From Fictibacillus phosphorivorans (lineage in GTDB: Bacteria > Bacillota > Bacilli > Bacillales > Fictibacillaceae), in contig NZ_JAMBOR010000019.1 in assembly GCF_023715845.1 (NCBI RefSeq), positions 1-64,000 on the forward strand: 64,000 nt of DNA. The letters are read 5' to 3'. The stretch's first letter is position 1. Each line of letters starts with the position of its first letter. The notes under the pieces are model-generated. The model was not told the DNA's origin, searched no databases, and was given only the letters and a program-made list of their open reading frames with translations. The position numbers and the translations under genes are program-made. Positions 17,929 through 25,498 of the stretch are shown one piece after another.

Positions 17929-18369
17929 ATGGATTTACTGTATAGGGGTTTACTTTATATTCATGTTGTTAGCGTTATCGTATCTGTCGGTCCCTTCTTT
18001 ATCCTTTTTCCGATCATAAAAAAGCTTCGGACGGCAAGAGGTACTGAATTAGACGCACATGTGAGTACTTTTCGCTTTATTGTATGGCTGGCTAAACACG
18101 CTGGGCATGTCCTAGTAGGATCTGGAGCTTTATTATTAATTTTGGGACCGTGGTCATGGAGAACGCCATGGGTACTATTAACGCTGCTTCTTTTATTTTG
18201 CTCACTTTTCTTTTTGGCGCGTGCGTTTTCACCAACGCTGCGTAGATTTACGGAAGACGGCAGTGATCAAAATGAGTTGGCAGACAAATTAAAGAAAGCG
18301 GTTTGGATCTACCTTATTCTATTGATGATCATGTTGTGGTTCATGGTGGTAAAGCCGTATTTATGGTAG
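17929..18369 (+). CDS. Four-helix membrane protein, DUF2269-like
   Basis: A 146-residue polytopic protein: helices at about 5-28 (YIHVVSVIVSVGPFFILFPI), 48-72 (VWLAKHAGHVLVGSGALLLIL), 77-97 (WVLLTLLLLFCSLFFL) and 122-142 (AVWIYLILLMIMLWFMVV). The His residues in helices 1 and 2 could bind haem, as in the related DUF2269/CopD-like families; this is an inference. The ribosome site before 17929 is weak, consistent with coupling to the ASCH gene 11 bases upstream. Confidence 0.65.
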   Translation: MDLLYRGLLYIHVVSVIVSVGPFFILFPIIKKLRTARGTELDAHVSTFRFIVWLAKHAGHVLVGSGALLLILGPWSWRTPWVLLTLLLLFCSLFFLARAFSPTLRRFTEDGSDQNELADKLKKAVWIYLILLMIMLWFMVVKPYLW

Positions 18370-18439
18370 AGAGATTCTAAGCTGGCCGATAGTGCTGGCT
18401 TTTTTTGTGGAATTTTTTGGCGATGCGTTGTTGTTCTTG

Positions 18440-18496
18440 ATGGTAGTTGATTTGCGCTCCAGGTTGTACGCTTTCCGCGGGGCGAAAACAACCTAA
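18440..18496 (+). repeat. Fragment of a Bacillaceae dispersed repeat
   Basis: TTGATTTGCGCTCCAGG followed by CGCTTTCCGCGGGGCG matches the GC-rich repeat widespread in Bacillus intergenic regions. A longer copy is at 56988-57046 in the opposite orientation and a decayed one at 37952-37981. Confidence 0.65.
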
Positions 18497-18564
18497 TAAA
18501 ACACTTTATATTTAAAAAGAATCACCCTTTGTTTATAGAATAGATATCGTAATAAGTTCTTAGT

Positions 18565-18598
18565 AGTCCTATTTCGGTGAAACGAAATAGGACTTTTT
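18565..18598 (+). terminator. Plus-strand terminator before yhjC
   Basis: A perfect 12-bp stem (18565-18576 with 18583-18594) with loop GTGAAA and a T run. It lies ~200 bases after the membrane gene, isolating the yhjC-yhjB promoter. Confidence 0.85.
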
Positions 18599-18687
18599 AG
18601 TTGTAAACCCTTTCAATTTCAAATTAGCGTAAATATTTTAAAAATTTATTTAATTCCCCTTGTTAGTGGGATTTAAAGCTGTTATGA

Positions 18688-18709
18688 TTGTGAACATTAT
18701 ATTTCACAA
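18688..18709. promoter_or_regulatory. Inverted repeat, putative operator of yhjC-yhjB
   Basis: TTGTGAA (18688-18694) and TTCACAA (18703-18709) form a perfect 7-bp dyad with an 8-base AT-rich spacer, 25 bases before the yhjC start. The half-sites are identical to those of the redox regulator Rex, but Rex sites have a 4-base spacer. The site would overlap the promoter. Confidence 0.5.
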
Positions 18710-18734
18710 AACACCTTAGAAGGAGCACAGCATC

Positions 18735-18935
18735 ATGAAAAAAATTCTTTTGATCTTATTCATTGTTTTACCAATTTTAGCTCAACTTGTTGTCTTACCA
18801 TTCGTTAACAGGATTGACCCTATTATTTTAGGATTGCCGTTTCTTCAATTCTGGTTGTTTTTATGGATTGTTCTAACTCCTTTTTGCACCTTTGGCATCT
18901 ATCAACTTCAGAAATCACAAGGAGGCTTGGATTAA
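18735..18935 (+). CDS. yhjC: DUF3311 small membrane protein (YhjC-like)
   Basis: A 66-residue protein with two transmembrane helices (ILLILFIVLPILAQLVVLPF and FLQFWLFLWIVLTPFCTF) separated by the DUF3311 signature region NRIDPIILGLP. It ends immediately before the symporter start. The DUF3311 + sodium:solute symporter pair is the YhjC/YhjB arrangement, where the small subunit probably stabilises or assists the transporter. The ATG has a clear AGAAGGAG ribosome site. Confidence 0.85.
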   Translation: MKKILLILFIVLPILAQLVVLPFVNRIDPIILGLPFLQFWLFLWIVLTPFCTFGIYQLQKSQGGLD

Positions 18936-20438
18936 ATGCAGCAGGGAAATCTTACAGCACTTTCAATCACAATTTGTATTATCTTAACAGTCGTTCTTAT
19001 CGGTTTTCTTGCAGGCAGAGATAAAGCTACCCGTAGTTCTGTTGAAGAATGGTCTGTCGGTGGACGCCGATTCGGAGGTCTTCTTGTTTGGTTTTTAGTC
19101 GGAGCCGATCTATATACAGCTTACACATTTTTAGGATTAACAAGTACAGCTTACACAGCAGGAAGCTTAGCTTTCTTCGCAATCCCATATTCCGTTCTAG
19201 CATATTTTATCTCGTACTTTTTCCTGCCAAAGCTTTGGAAAGTAGCCAACCATCATAAGCTCACTACTCTGGCAGATTATGCCCGTGAGCGCTTTGATTC
19301 TAAACTACTTTCATCCCTAATCGCTATCGTGGGTGTACTGATGCTCATTCCGTATATCTGTTTGCAGCTTAGCGGTATTCAAGATACCCTTCAAGTTGCT
19401 GGGACAGGCTTTATCAACGTAAAAGTAGTCGTGATCACATCATTCTTGCTCGTTGCTCTTTATACATTCTTTAGCGGAATTAAAGGACCGACGTATACAG
19501 CAATCATTAAAGATGTGCTCGTTTGGGCAATCATGCTGTTTATGGTCGTATCCCTCCCGATCATGCATTTTGGCGGCTGGAATCCAATGGTAGATAAGAT
19601 CGTTACTGAAGCACCTCAGCTTCTGACGATTCCTACTGAAGGACCTAAAGGCATACCATGGTTCATCACAGCTTCTTTTGTTTCAGCTCTTGCTTTGTTT
19701 ATGTGGGCTCACGCTGCAACGGGTGTGTTTACAGCGAAAAGTGCGGATGCTATTCGTAAAAATGCTCTGTATCTGCCGCTTTACAATATTGTTTTAATTC
19801 TTGTTGTATTTTTAGGTTTTATCGCATTCTTAGTTCTGCCAAATGGTACAGATCCACGTTTTGCCTTATTAGCATTGATCCAAACTTCGTATGGCGGTAT
19901 CGGACAAGGTTTGGCTTATTCAACCATTGCACTGGCTTCACTTATTCCATGTTCAATCATGGCAATCGGTGCATCGAACCTCTTTGCGAATAACATTTAC
20001 CGTGATTTGATCAACCCAAAAGTAAAAGGTGCAAAACTAACGATGATCACACGTGGCATGGTGTTCGTCGTAATCGGACTAGCTTTATTGTTTGGACTTG
20101 TATTCCCACAAGCACTTGTTTCACTACAGCTTTTGGGTGTATCCGGTATGGTCCAGATTTTCCCGGCAATCGTAGTAAGTCTTTTCTGGAGAAACCAATC
20201 TAGAGAAGCTACAATCATCGGCTTGCTTGTCGGACTAACAGTTACGTTCACTGTTTATTCAACAGGAACATCCCTTGGCATCTATGAAGGTTTCTGGGGA
20301 CTAATGGCTAACTTTGCTACAATCGTGGTAATGAATCCACTTTTTGTTAAAAAAGCAAAATCCACTACAAATGATGTGAAAGAATACTTGTTTGAAGAAA
20401 AGACAAAGAAAGTAGATCTTGTACGTAAAGGCGCGTAA
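18936..20438 (+). CDS. yhjB: Sodium:solute symporter family transporter (YhjB-like)
   Basis: A 500-residue protein with about 13 transmembrane helices and the SSS pattern: EEWSVGGRRFGGLLVWFLVGADLYTAYTFLG at the start of the core, TTLADYARERFDSK, then ALYTFFSGIKGPTYTAIIKD and SLIPCSIMAIGASNLFANN. It belongs with the PanF/MctP-like group that takes up pantothenate or small carboxylates with Na+; the solute is not determinable here. It starts directly after yhjC. Termination uses the first hairpin of repeat copy B, 15 bases past the stop. Confidence 0.88.
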   Translation: MQQGNLTALSITICIILTVVLIGFLAGRDKATRSSVEEWSVGGRRFGGLLVWFLVGADLYTAYTFLGLTSTAYTAGSLAFFAIPYSVLAYFISYFFLPKLWKVANHHKLTTLADYARERFDSKLLSSLIAIVGVLMLIPYICLQLSGIQDTLQVAGTGFINVKVVVITSFLLVALYTFFSGIKGPTYTAIIKDVLVWAIMLFMVVSLPIMHFGGWNPMVDKIVTEAPQLLTIPTEGPKGIPWFITASFVSALALFMWAHAATGVFTAKSADAIRKNALYLPLYNIVLILVVFLGFIAFLVLPNGTDPRFALLALIQTSYGGIGQGLAYSTIALASLIPCSIMAIGASNLFANNIYRDLINPKVKGAKLTMITRGMVFVVIGLALLFGLVFPQALVSLQLLGVSGMVQIFPAIVVSLFWRNQSREATIIGLLVGLTVTFTVYSTGTSLGIYEGFWGLMANFATIVVMNPLFVKKAKSTTNDVKEYLFEEKTKKVDLVRKGA

Positions 20439-20452
20439 AAGCATAAAAAGGA

Positions 20453-20766
20453 AGGGGCTGATTCAAAAGTGGAAAAAACTTTTGAGTTCAAGCCCCTTTT
20501 TTATATCAATCAAGATAAAAAAGTCAGTTTTGATGAATCAAAACTGACTTTTTAAGATAACAAGCAAAAGTGACAGCCTATCAAGCCGTTTTTTAATGTT
20601 ATATAAGGCTCGAATAAGTAAGCTTGAGCGAAAGTTCACTCATTTTGAGCGAAGATCTGGAATTTTGAGCGTAGCTCGTCGATTCTGAGCGGTACTCGAA
20701 GATTTTGAGCGAAGAGTGGGGTATCTTGAGCGAACGTGTAACAGAATAAAAAAACACGTACCGTAA
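20453..20766 (+). repeat. Dispersed 3' repeat element, copy B
   Basis: The order of parts is: a terminator hairpin GGGGCTGATTCAAAAGT/ACTTTTGAGTTCAAGCCCC plus T run (20454-20502); an almost perfect 30-bp dyad (AAGTCAGTTTTGAT-GA-complement, 20521-20550); GTGACAGCCTATCAAGCCG; then 20-bp units TTTTGAGCGAAGATCTGGAA, TTTTGAGCGTAGCTCGTCGA, TTCTGAGCGGTACTCGAAGA and variants (20624-20735); then GTGTAACAGAATAAA and ACACGTACCGT. It is collinear with copy A and likewise sits just 3' of a gene in the same orientation. Confidence 0.88.
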
Positions 20767-20861
20767 AAAACTTACACACCTCTCTTAAATCAAAAAAGAA
20801 GGCTGACATGTCAGCCACCTTTCAAAAAATCTTTTACAGACTCAGAAAATAACTTACGGCA

Positions 20862-21305
20862 CTAATTCCCCTGTTTCTGTTCTTGGTAATGCAACATTTT
20901 TTTATTAAAGCGCATGCCAAGTACTTTATAGTATAGAGAAAAGCCGAAAATACCGCCTAAATAGATAAAGTGATATAAAAGGAGTAGTTTATAAAAAGTT
21001 TTTGTTCCGATTACAAACCAATCGAACAACTGTGACATCCCCAAAAGTACTGCACCTAGTAAAAAGTACTGAATCAGCAATTTGTTAAAGGTGTTTAATT
21101 TAACTTTGCTTTCATCCTCCCATAATAAGTATTGAAGACACGTTACAAAAATACTCAAAAAGAAGAGCTGTACAATCATCTCAAATGAAATTTCTCGAAC
21201 CCCCAACATAAATCCGAACACCACATAAATAATAATCCCTGCTGAAAAGAACAATCCAACCATCGTTTTAAATACAAGGGTTTGCTCCATTATTTTATTC
21301 CACAT
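20862..21305 (-). CDS. DUF3021 membrane protein
   Basis: A 147-residue protein with four predicted helices (~14-35, 41-60, 74-94, 103-127) and a basic C-terminus, fitting the DUF3021 family. These proteins are nearly always encoded with a LytTR-type DNA-binding protein and are thought to inhibit it at the membrane. The gene follows the LytTR gene by 15 bases, so co-expression is expected. The signal sensed is unknown. Confidence 0.85.
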   Translation of the reverse strand: MWNKIMEQTLVFKTMVGLFFSAGIIIYVVFGFMLGVREISFEMIVQLFFLSIFVTCLQYLLWEDESKVKLNTFNKLLIQYFLLGAVLLGMSQLFDWFVIGTKTFYKLLLLYHFIYLGGIFGFSLYYKVLGMRFNKKMLHYQEQKQGN

Positions 21306-21320
21306 CTCAAATCCTCCTTC

Positions 21321-21758
21321 TTATAATCCAAGTTTTTCTTTTAACACAGGAACATATTGCCGTGAGACCATCATGTTCTCACCATTCTTAAGCGTTACTT
21401 CTACCCTTCCTCCAAGTCGAGGAGTAAGAGATTTAATCTTATCGAGGTTCAGGATGGTTGCTTTTGTAGCCCGAAAGAAATTCCCGTCACCGAACATCTC
21501 CTCGATCTGATAAAGCCGCATGGATACTTCATAAACAGCTTGTTTCGTATATGCGAAATTTTTTTTATCTACAGATTCAAAATAAAAAATATCATTCGGC
21601 AAGAGAAGATGGATTTTCCCATCCAGTGTTCCGAGTACTTTTCTTTCTAGAGACCTGATTGACGTTAGGAGCTGAATAACCTCATCGTTTAACTCTTTGC
21701 ACTTTACGATAACCTCAATTTCATCCTGATCATCACATTCATGAATGGTCAATTTCAT
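21321..21758 (-). CDS. LytTR-domain transcriptional regulator
   Basis: A 145-residue protein with a short N-terminal domain and a C-terminal LytTR DNA-binding domain: HLLLPNDIFYFESVDKKNF, VYEVSMRLYQIEEMFGDGNFFRATKATILNLDKI and LKNGENMMVSRQYVPVLKEKL. It has no receiver domain, so it is not a classical response regulator. With DUF3021 it forms the common LytTR/DUF3021 pair, likely autoregulated. The start has a strong GGAGGAG ribosome site and a sigma-A type promoter lies ~55 bases upstream. Confidence 0.88.
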   Translation of the reverse strand: MKLTIHECDDQDEIEVIVKCKELNDEVIQLLTSIRSLERKVLGTLDGKIHLLLPNDIFYFESVDKKNFAYTKQAVYEVSMRLYQIEEMFGDGNFFRATKATILNLDKIKSLTPRLGGRVEVTLKNGENMMVSRQYVPVLKEKLGL

Positions 21759-21810
21759 TTCTTTTATCTCCTCCTTCCATTTAATGGCCTTGAATGAAGC
21801 TTGTGTCCAC

Positions 21811-21839
21811 AGTATATGTTAGCTGGATTCAGTCGTAAA
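21811..21839 (-). promoter_or_regulatory. Sigma-A promoter of the LytTR-DUF3021 operon
   Basis: On the minus strand TTTACG (21834-21839), 17 bases, TATACT (21811-21816). The -35 match is moderate and the -10 is good. Confidence 0.5.
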
Positions 21840-22001
21840 TCTAATGACAACCGACCTGCATAAAACAGCTTCTGAGCTGCATAGTAGCAAAGCTGAACTT
21901 AAAGTGGTTTTAATCCCCTATCTCTTCATATAAAAGTTACGCGCAAAAAATTAGGCTCCTGCATAGACTATTGCGACTTTATTTTTTGGAGGTAAGTTTT
22001 T

Positions 22002-22778
22002 ATGAGTTACATGAATCCACAGCAGCAAACGAGCGGACAGCAGCAAGCACTCCAGCTTTCTTTGCAATTTATTAGAGAAGCTGTGGCTGGAGAACGAGAA
22101 GATCAGTTGTTTTATGAATATTTGATGTCACAAGCTCCTACCGAAGAAGAAAAATCAATTATCGCAACGATCCGTGATGATGAAAAAAGACATAACCGGC
22201 TGTTCAAAAAAATTTATAAAGATCTTACAGGAAAAGAGGTTCCACAGGTAGAAAGCGAAGAAGTCCAGCGTCCAAAAACGTATAAAGATGGCCTTATTAA
22301 AGCAATTTTTGGTGAATTAGCGGCAGTCGAGAAATATCGTGTAATTCGTCAAGGTCTCCCTAACCGGTTTTATCGGGACATTTTATTTAATATCATAACG
22401 GATGAAATGAAACATAGCGCAAAATACAATTACCTAATTACGCTTATTAGCCAGTCTAGCTCAAGCTCTCGGATTACTGAATCAGAAACGGAACCACAGA
22501 GAGAATTACAGGAAGAAACACAAACAGAAACACAAAATCATTCACAACCCCAAAGCACAGTAGACCAATGGCTGATCTATATCAATCCTTTAGTAAAAAG
22601 AGCTTTGGATCAATCTAAGGAGGGCATGAATTTAACTCATCTATTTCAAGAAATCATTCTTTCTGGCATATTGGTCGGGCAAGGTTTCTCTCCGCAAGAA
22701 GCAAATGAACTTGTTGAAAAATGGGAGAGAACCGGTGAATCTCAATTGTTAAAGAGGAGCAAAATGTTGGGAAACTAG
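22002..22778 (+). CDS. Ferritin-like domain protein
   Basis: A 258-residue protein. Residues ~15-150 form a ferritin-like four-helix bundle with carboxylate/His patterns REAVAGEREDQLFYEYL, IRDDEKRHNRLFKKIY, IFGELAAVEKYRVIRQG and ITDEMKHSAKYNYLI, the two E..D/E-x-x-H motifs expected of a di-iron site. A Gln/Glu/Thr-rich linker (160-185) joins a C-terminal helical part (YINPLVKRALDQSKEGMNL). Related proteins in bacilli are rubrerythrin-like and some are spore-associated. The ATG at 22002 follows TGGAGG. Confidence 0.75.
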   Translation: MSYMNPQQQTSGQQQALQLSLQFIREAVAGEREDQLFYEYLMSQAPTEEEKSIIATIRDDEKRHNRLFKKIYKDLTGKEVPQVESEEVQRPKTYKDGLIKAIFGELAAVEKYRVIRQGLPNRFYRDILFNIITDEMKHSAKYNYLITLISQSSSSSRITESETEPQRELQEETQTETQNHSQPQSTVDQWLIYINPLVKRALDQSKEGMNLTHLFQEIILSGILVGQGFSPQEANELVEKWERTGESQLLKRSKMLGN

Positions 22779-22936
22779 AAAAGAATCCTAACGAGGAGGC
22801 GAGATACGACTCAGCAACAGGGATATATAAAGCGGTTTATTGGAGGTTCGTTCCCGAAGATGACAGTTACCACCCTTGGGGAGCATGTCCAGCCAACAAG
22901 CTATCAAGATCCATGGTATTTATGATTGAGTCTTAA
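22739..22936 (+). other. Open frame without a start codon downstream of the ferritin-like gene
   Basis: In the frame one base behind the ferritin-like gene an open stretch of 65 codons reads KNPNEEARYDSATGIYKAVY and then WRFVPEDDSYHPWGACPANK. Its composition is protein-like, but it has no ATG, GTG or TTG until the last few codons. It could be a remnant of a gene or a chance frame. I do not recognise it. Confidence 0.25.
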
Positions 22937-22948
22937 ACATTCTTTCTA

Positions 22949-22978
22949 GAGCAGCCTATTTTGGGCTGTTCTTTTTTA
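22949..22978 (+). terminator. Terminator downstream of the ferritin-like gene
   Basis: The stem GAGCAGCC/GGGCTGTTC (one G-T pair) with loop TATTTT is followed by a run of six T residues. Confidence 0.8.
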
Positions 22979-22984
22979 AGGCTC

Positions 22985-23024
22985 GTATGTAGTATTTGGT
23001 AAATTAATTTGATAAGCTACATAC
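22985..23024. promoter_or_regulatory. Inverted repeat upstream of the LysR gene
   Basis: GTATGTAG (22985-22992) and CTACATAC (23017-23024) are a perfect 8-bp dyad separated by 24 bases, 43 bases before the LysR gene. It is a candidate autoregulatory site; the wide spacing makes it uncertain. Confidence 0.4.
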
Positions 23025-23067
23025 TAAACTTACTCGAACTTTTTCTCTAAGGAAATCAGGTGATGAA

Positions 23068-23949
23068 ATGGATATTAAACAGTTGCAATACTTTATTGAA
23101 GTTGCAAAATATAATAGTTTTACTCGTGCTGCTGAAGAACTGTTCATCACACAGCCTACAATCAGTAAAATGATTAAGAATTTAGAAGATGAACTTGGGT
23201 TAGTTCTATTTGATCGCTCCAGCCGGAAAAAGCTTATTTTAACCGATGCAGGACGGCTTATTTTTGAACAGGCCAAACTCGTCGATAAAGCATTTAAAAA
23301 TTTAGAATCAGAGATGGACAATTTACTTGGTCTGCAAAAAGGTCATGTTCGTATTGGGTTGCCCCCCATTTTTGACTCTCGTCTTTTCCCAAAGCTTGTT
23401 GGACGTTTTCATGAACAGTATCCAGCGATCACGTTCGAGTTGATGGAGGATGGGTCTAAGAAAATTGAAGAAGAAGTAGCTAATCACCATCTGGATATTG
23501 GAGTGGTTGTACTTCCAACTAACAATGATATGTTTCAGTACTTTTCATTTATGAAGGAAGATTTGAAGCTAATTATTCATCCCGATCATCCCCTCGCACA
23601 GAATGAAGAGGTGCACTTATCTGACTTAAGCAAAGAATCCTTTATATTATTCAACAAAGATTTTGTTTTACATGACCGGATTATCTCCTCTTGCAATCAA
23701 GCAGGTTTCAATCCTCATGTAATTTCCGAAAGTTCACAATGGTCGTTTATTGAAGAGATGGTCGTCGGCAAACTTGGTGTTTCTTTATTGCCAGAAAGTA
23801 TATGTCGGCACCTCACAAGTAATGTGAAAACCATTAAGTTGGGGAATCCATCAATCGGATGGGAACTTGCCCTGATTTGGAGAAAAGATCAATATTTATC
23901 TTTTGCCGCAAAAGAATGGCTGCGTTTTGCAAAAGAACAACTTTTATAA
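23068..23949 (+). CDS. LysR-family transcriptional regulator
   Basis: A 293-residue regulator. The N-terminal winged HTH reads MDIKQLQYFIEVAKYNSFTR, then AAEELFITQPTISKMIKNLE. The effector domain (~90-290) has GHVRIGLPPIFDSRLFPKLV and ELMEDGSKKIEEEVANHHLDIGVVVLP. The N-terminus is close to B. subtilis CidR (YwbI), but no cidAB-like genes are adjacent, so the target is unknown. A dyad lies upstream and a terminator downstream; it is a single-gene unit. The ATG at 23068 follows AGGTGATGAA. Confidence 0.88.
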   Translation: MDIKQLQYFIEVAKYNSFTRAAEELFITQPTISKMIKNLEDELGLVLFDRSSRKKLILTDAGRLIFEQAKLVDKAFKNLESEMDNLLGLQKGHVRIGLPPIFDSRLFPKLVGRFHEQYPAITFELMEDGSKKIEEEVANHHLDIGVVVLPTNNDMFQYFSFMKEDLKLIIHPDHPLAQNEEVHLSDLSKESFILFNKDFVLHDRIISSCNQAGFNPHVISESSQWSFIEEMVVGKLGVSLLPESICRHLTSNVKTIKLGNPSIGWELALIWRKDQYLSFAAKEWLRFAKEQLL

Positions 23950-23959
23950 AAAAGTTAAC

Positions 23960-23989
23960 GATGATTCCTAAAGAGAATCATCTTTTTTT
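23960..23989 (+). terminator. Terminator of the LysR gene
   Basis: The stem GATGATTC/GAATCATC with a seven-base loop is followed by T8. Confidence 0.9.
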
Positions 23990-24128
23990 ATGCAGGCATG
24001 GCATAGTTGTAAGCATTTACATAGATAAAAGCTATCTTTGGAATGAAAAATAACCATTTTACTCCATGCAAATTCAGGCGTAAACTTGCCTTGTAAATGG
24101 AAATTCCATTCGGAAGGACTGATTCATT

Positions 24129-24665
24129 TTGAATAAAAAGAAAGCAAGAGAAAGCCGCATTATAAATACAGACCAGGTAATGTCCCTGGATTTAAATAAT
24201 TACAATACTTTATTCGGCGGAGTGTTGATGAGAAAACTCGATAACAACGCCACTTTGTCTGCCCGCAGACATGCACGAGTAAAAGAATGCGTAACAGCAT
24301 CAACTGACTCCATCGACTTTTTACATCCGATCCATCAAACGGACTCAGTTTGTATTGAATCGTTCGTTTCATATACCGGAAAAAGTTCAATGGAGATCTT
24401 TTGTAAGGTAATTGCAGAAGACATGATTACAGGGGATCGCAGAATTGCAGCAACAGCTTTCTTAACGTTCGTTGCGTTAGGAGAAGATAAAAAGCCTGTT
24501 GATGTTCCGCAAGTTATCCCTGAAACAGAAGAAGAGAAATTCTTATATGAAACGGCACAAGAAAGAGCGGAAGTCCGTAAGCTGAGACGCAAAAAAAGTA
24601 AAGAACTAGCAGCTGTCATTTCATTGGATAAACCTTGGGATGCTAAAGAGGAGGTATATGCATGA
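24129..24665 (+). CDS. Acyl-CoA thioesterase, hotdog fold (first of two)
   Basis: A 178-residue protein with one hotdog domain of the YkhA/YciA type: DLNNYNTLFGGVLMRKLDNNATLSARRHA (the usual NxxGTxFGG-Asp region, with Asn in place of Thr), VTASTDSIDFLHPIHQTDSV, and YTGKSSMEIFCKVIAED. It should hydrolyse acyl-CoA to free acid and CoA. Compared with the paralogue at 25499-25975 it has a long basic C-terminal tail (RAEVRKLRRKKSKELAAV). The start is a TTG after GGAAGGAC. The stop overlaps the start of the next gene by four bases. Confidence 0.85.
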   Translation: MNKKKARESRIINTDQVMSLDLNNYNTLFGGVLMRKLDNNATLSARRHARVKECVTASTDSIDFLHPIHQTDSVCIESFVSYTGKSSMEIFCKVIAEDMITGDRRIAATAFLTFVALGEDKKPVDVPQVIPETEEEKFLYETAQERAEVRKLRRKKSKELAAVISLDKPWDAKEEVYA

Positions 24666-25036
24666 TCACATTATGCAGTCAAAACGAATTAAAATCAGCA
24701 CAAGCTGCACTCGTTGAACTAGAACAATCTTATCCTGAGCTTTATGAAAAGTTCATCGATGTCATCAACCTTACGCGTGCGATGCAGTTGAAATATCAAT
24801 ATATGGGTTCTCTTATCATGAACGAAGATCCCGGAAACGCTAAACCCGAATTTGTTATTGGTTCCGTTATTCGCTTGTATCAAAGAGAAATGAAGAAACT
24901 AACAAGCGACAAGGATATCGAGGCGTTACGAAACGTATTCCTTGAGTATAAACACACAGGTTACTCCAGACTTAGTCAGCTAGCTCTTGGAAAAGCACCT
25001 GAATCATTGGCAGGAAGCTCAGCCATTATTCAATAA
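24662..25036 (+). CDS. Hypothetical protein translationally coupled to the thioesterase
   Basis: A 124-residue, mostly helical soluble protein (LKSAQAALVELEQSYPELYE, LTRAMQLKYQYMGSLIMNED, VIGSVIRLYQREMKKLTSDK). I do not recognise a domain. Its ATG overlaps the thioesterase stop (ATGA), with GAGGAG upstream, so the two are made together. A partner or regulatory subunit for the thioesterase is the simplest inference. Confidence 0.65.
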   Translation: MITLCSQNELKSAQAALVELEQSYPELYEKFIDVINLTRAMQLKYQYMGSLIMNEDPGNAKPEFVIGSVIRLYQREMKKLTSDKDIEALRNVFLEYKHTGYSRLSQLALGKAPESLAGSSAIIQ

Positions 25037-25043
25037 ATACGAG

Positions 25044-25078
25044 AAAACCTGAGTGTACATGTATGCACTCAGGTTTTT
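25044..25078. terminator. Bidirectional terminator between the hypothetical and DUF454 genes
   Basis: A 12-bp stem (25044-25055 with 25066-25077) with A and T tracts on its two sides lies between two convergent genes and can serve both. Confidence 0.85.
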
Positions 25079-25455
25079 CATATCGTTTTAATTTTGGTTA
25101 TAAAATAATAGTATTTATAAGCAACAATTAGGAGCAGTACTACCCTCACGATCATACTATCTGTCATGATAAAAGCTACAGCAATCATCGAATCCGCAAA
25201 CAAATTGATCGTGATTTTCTTTTTTCTTGTCATGGATTTTTCTTTGATGAATGTCTCTAAATGATTTTTGTAGATGGATGTTCCTTTAAACCATCGTTCA
25301 AACTTTTTAGAACCTTTCACAAAGAAGTAAGACGCTAGAAGAAGAAAAGGTGTTGTTGGGATTAGTGGTAAAACAATACCTACAAGGCCTAATCCAAGGA
25401 ATACGAATCCCAAAGATACATAAAGCATATTCACGATTTTCACTGAGATCCCCAC
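25078..25455 (-). CDS. DUF454 (YbaN-like) membrane protein
   Basis: A 125-residue protein with the DUF454 signature: two helices in MLYVSLGFVFLGLGLVGIVL and LIPTTPFLLLASYFFVKGS, then FERWFKGTSIYKNHLETFIKEK, and two C-terminal helices (SMIAVAFIMTDSMIVRVVLLLIVAY). The family is common in bacteria; its function is not established. The start region follows GGAGTGGGG. It is a single gene, convergent with the thioesterase pair. Confidence 0.85.
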   Translation of the reverse strand: MGISVKIVNMLYVSLGFVFLGLGLVGIVLPLIPTTPFLLLASYFFVKGSKKFERWFKGTSIYKNHLETFIKEKSMTRKKKITINLFADSMIAVAFIMTDSMIVRVVLLLIVAYKYYYFITKIKTI

Positions 25456-25498
25456 TCCTTTCCTCTCTGCCTATCTTATCTTCTTCATTAACGGTTGG

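Noticed and set aside
18376-18412. Terminator directly after the DUF2269-like gene (GCTGGC..GCTGGCTTTTTTT)
   Set aside because: The two GCTGGC blocks are direct, not inverted, so no good stem forms despite the T run.
18688-18709. Canonical Rex or Fnr operator
   Set aside because: The half-sites fit Rex but the spacer is 8 instead of 4; for Fnr-type TGTGA-N6-TCACA the spacing is 10.
21759-21840. LytTR binding repeats upstream of the LytTR gene
   Set aside because: Two weak direct matches are visible but they are too degenerate to call without comparison.
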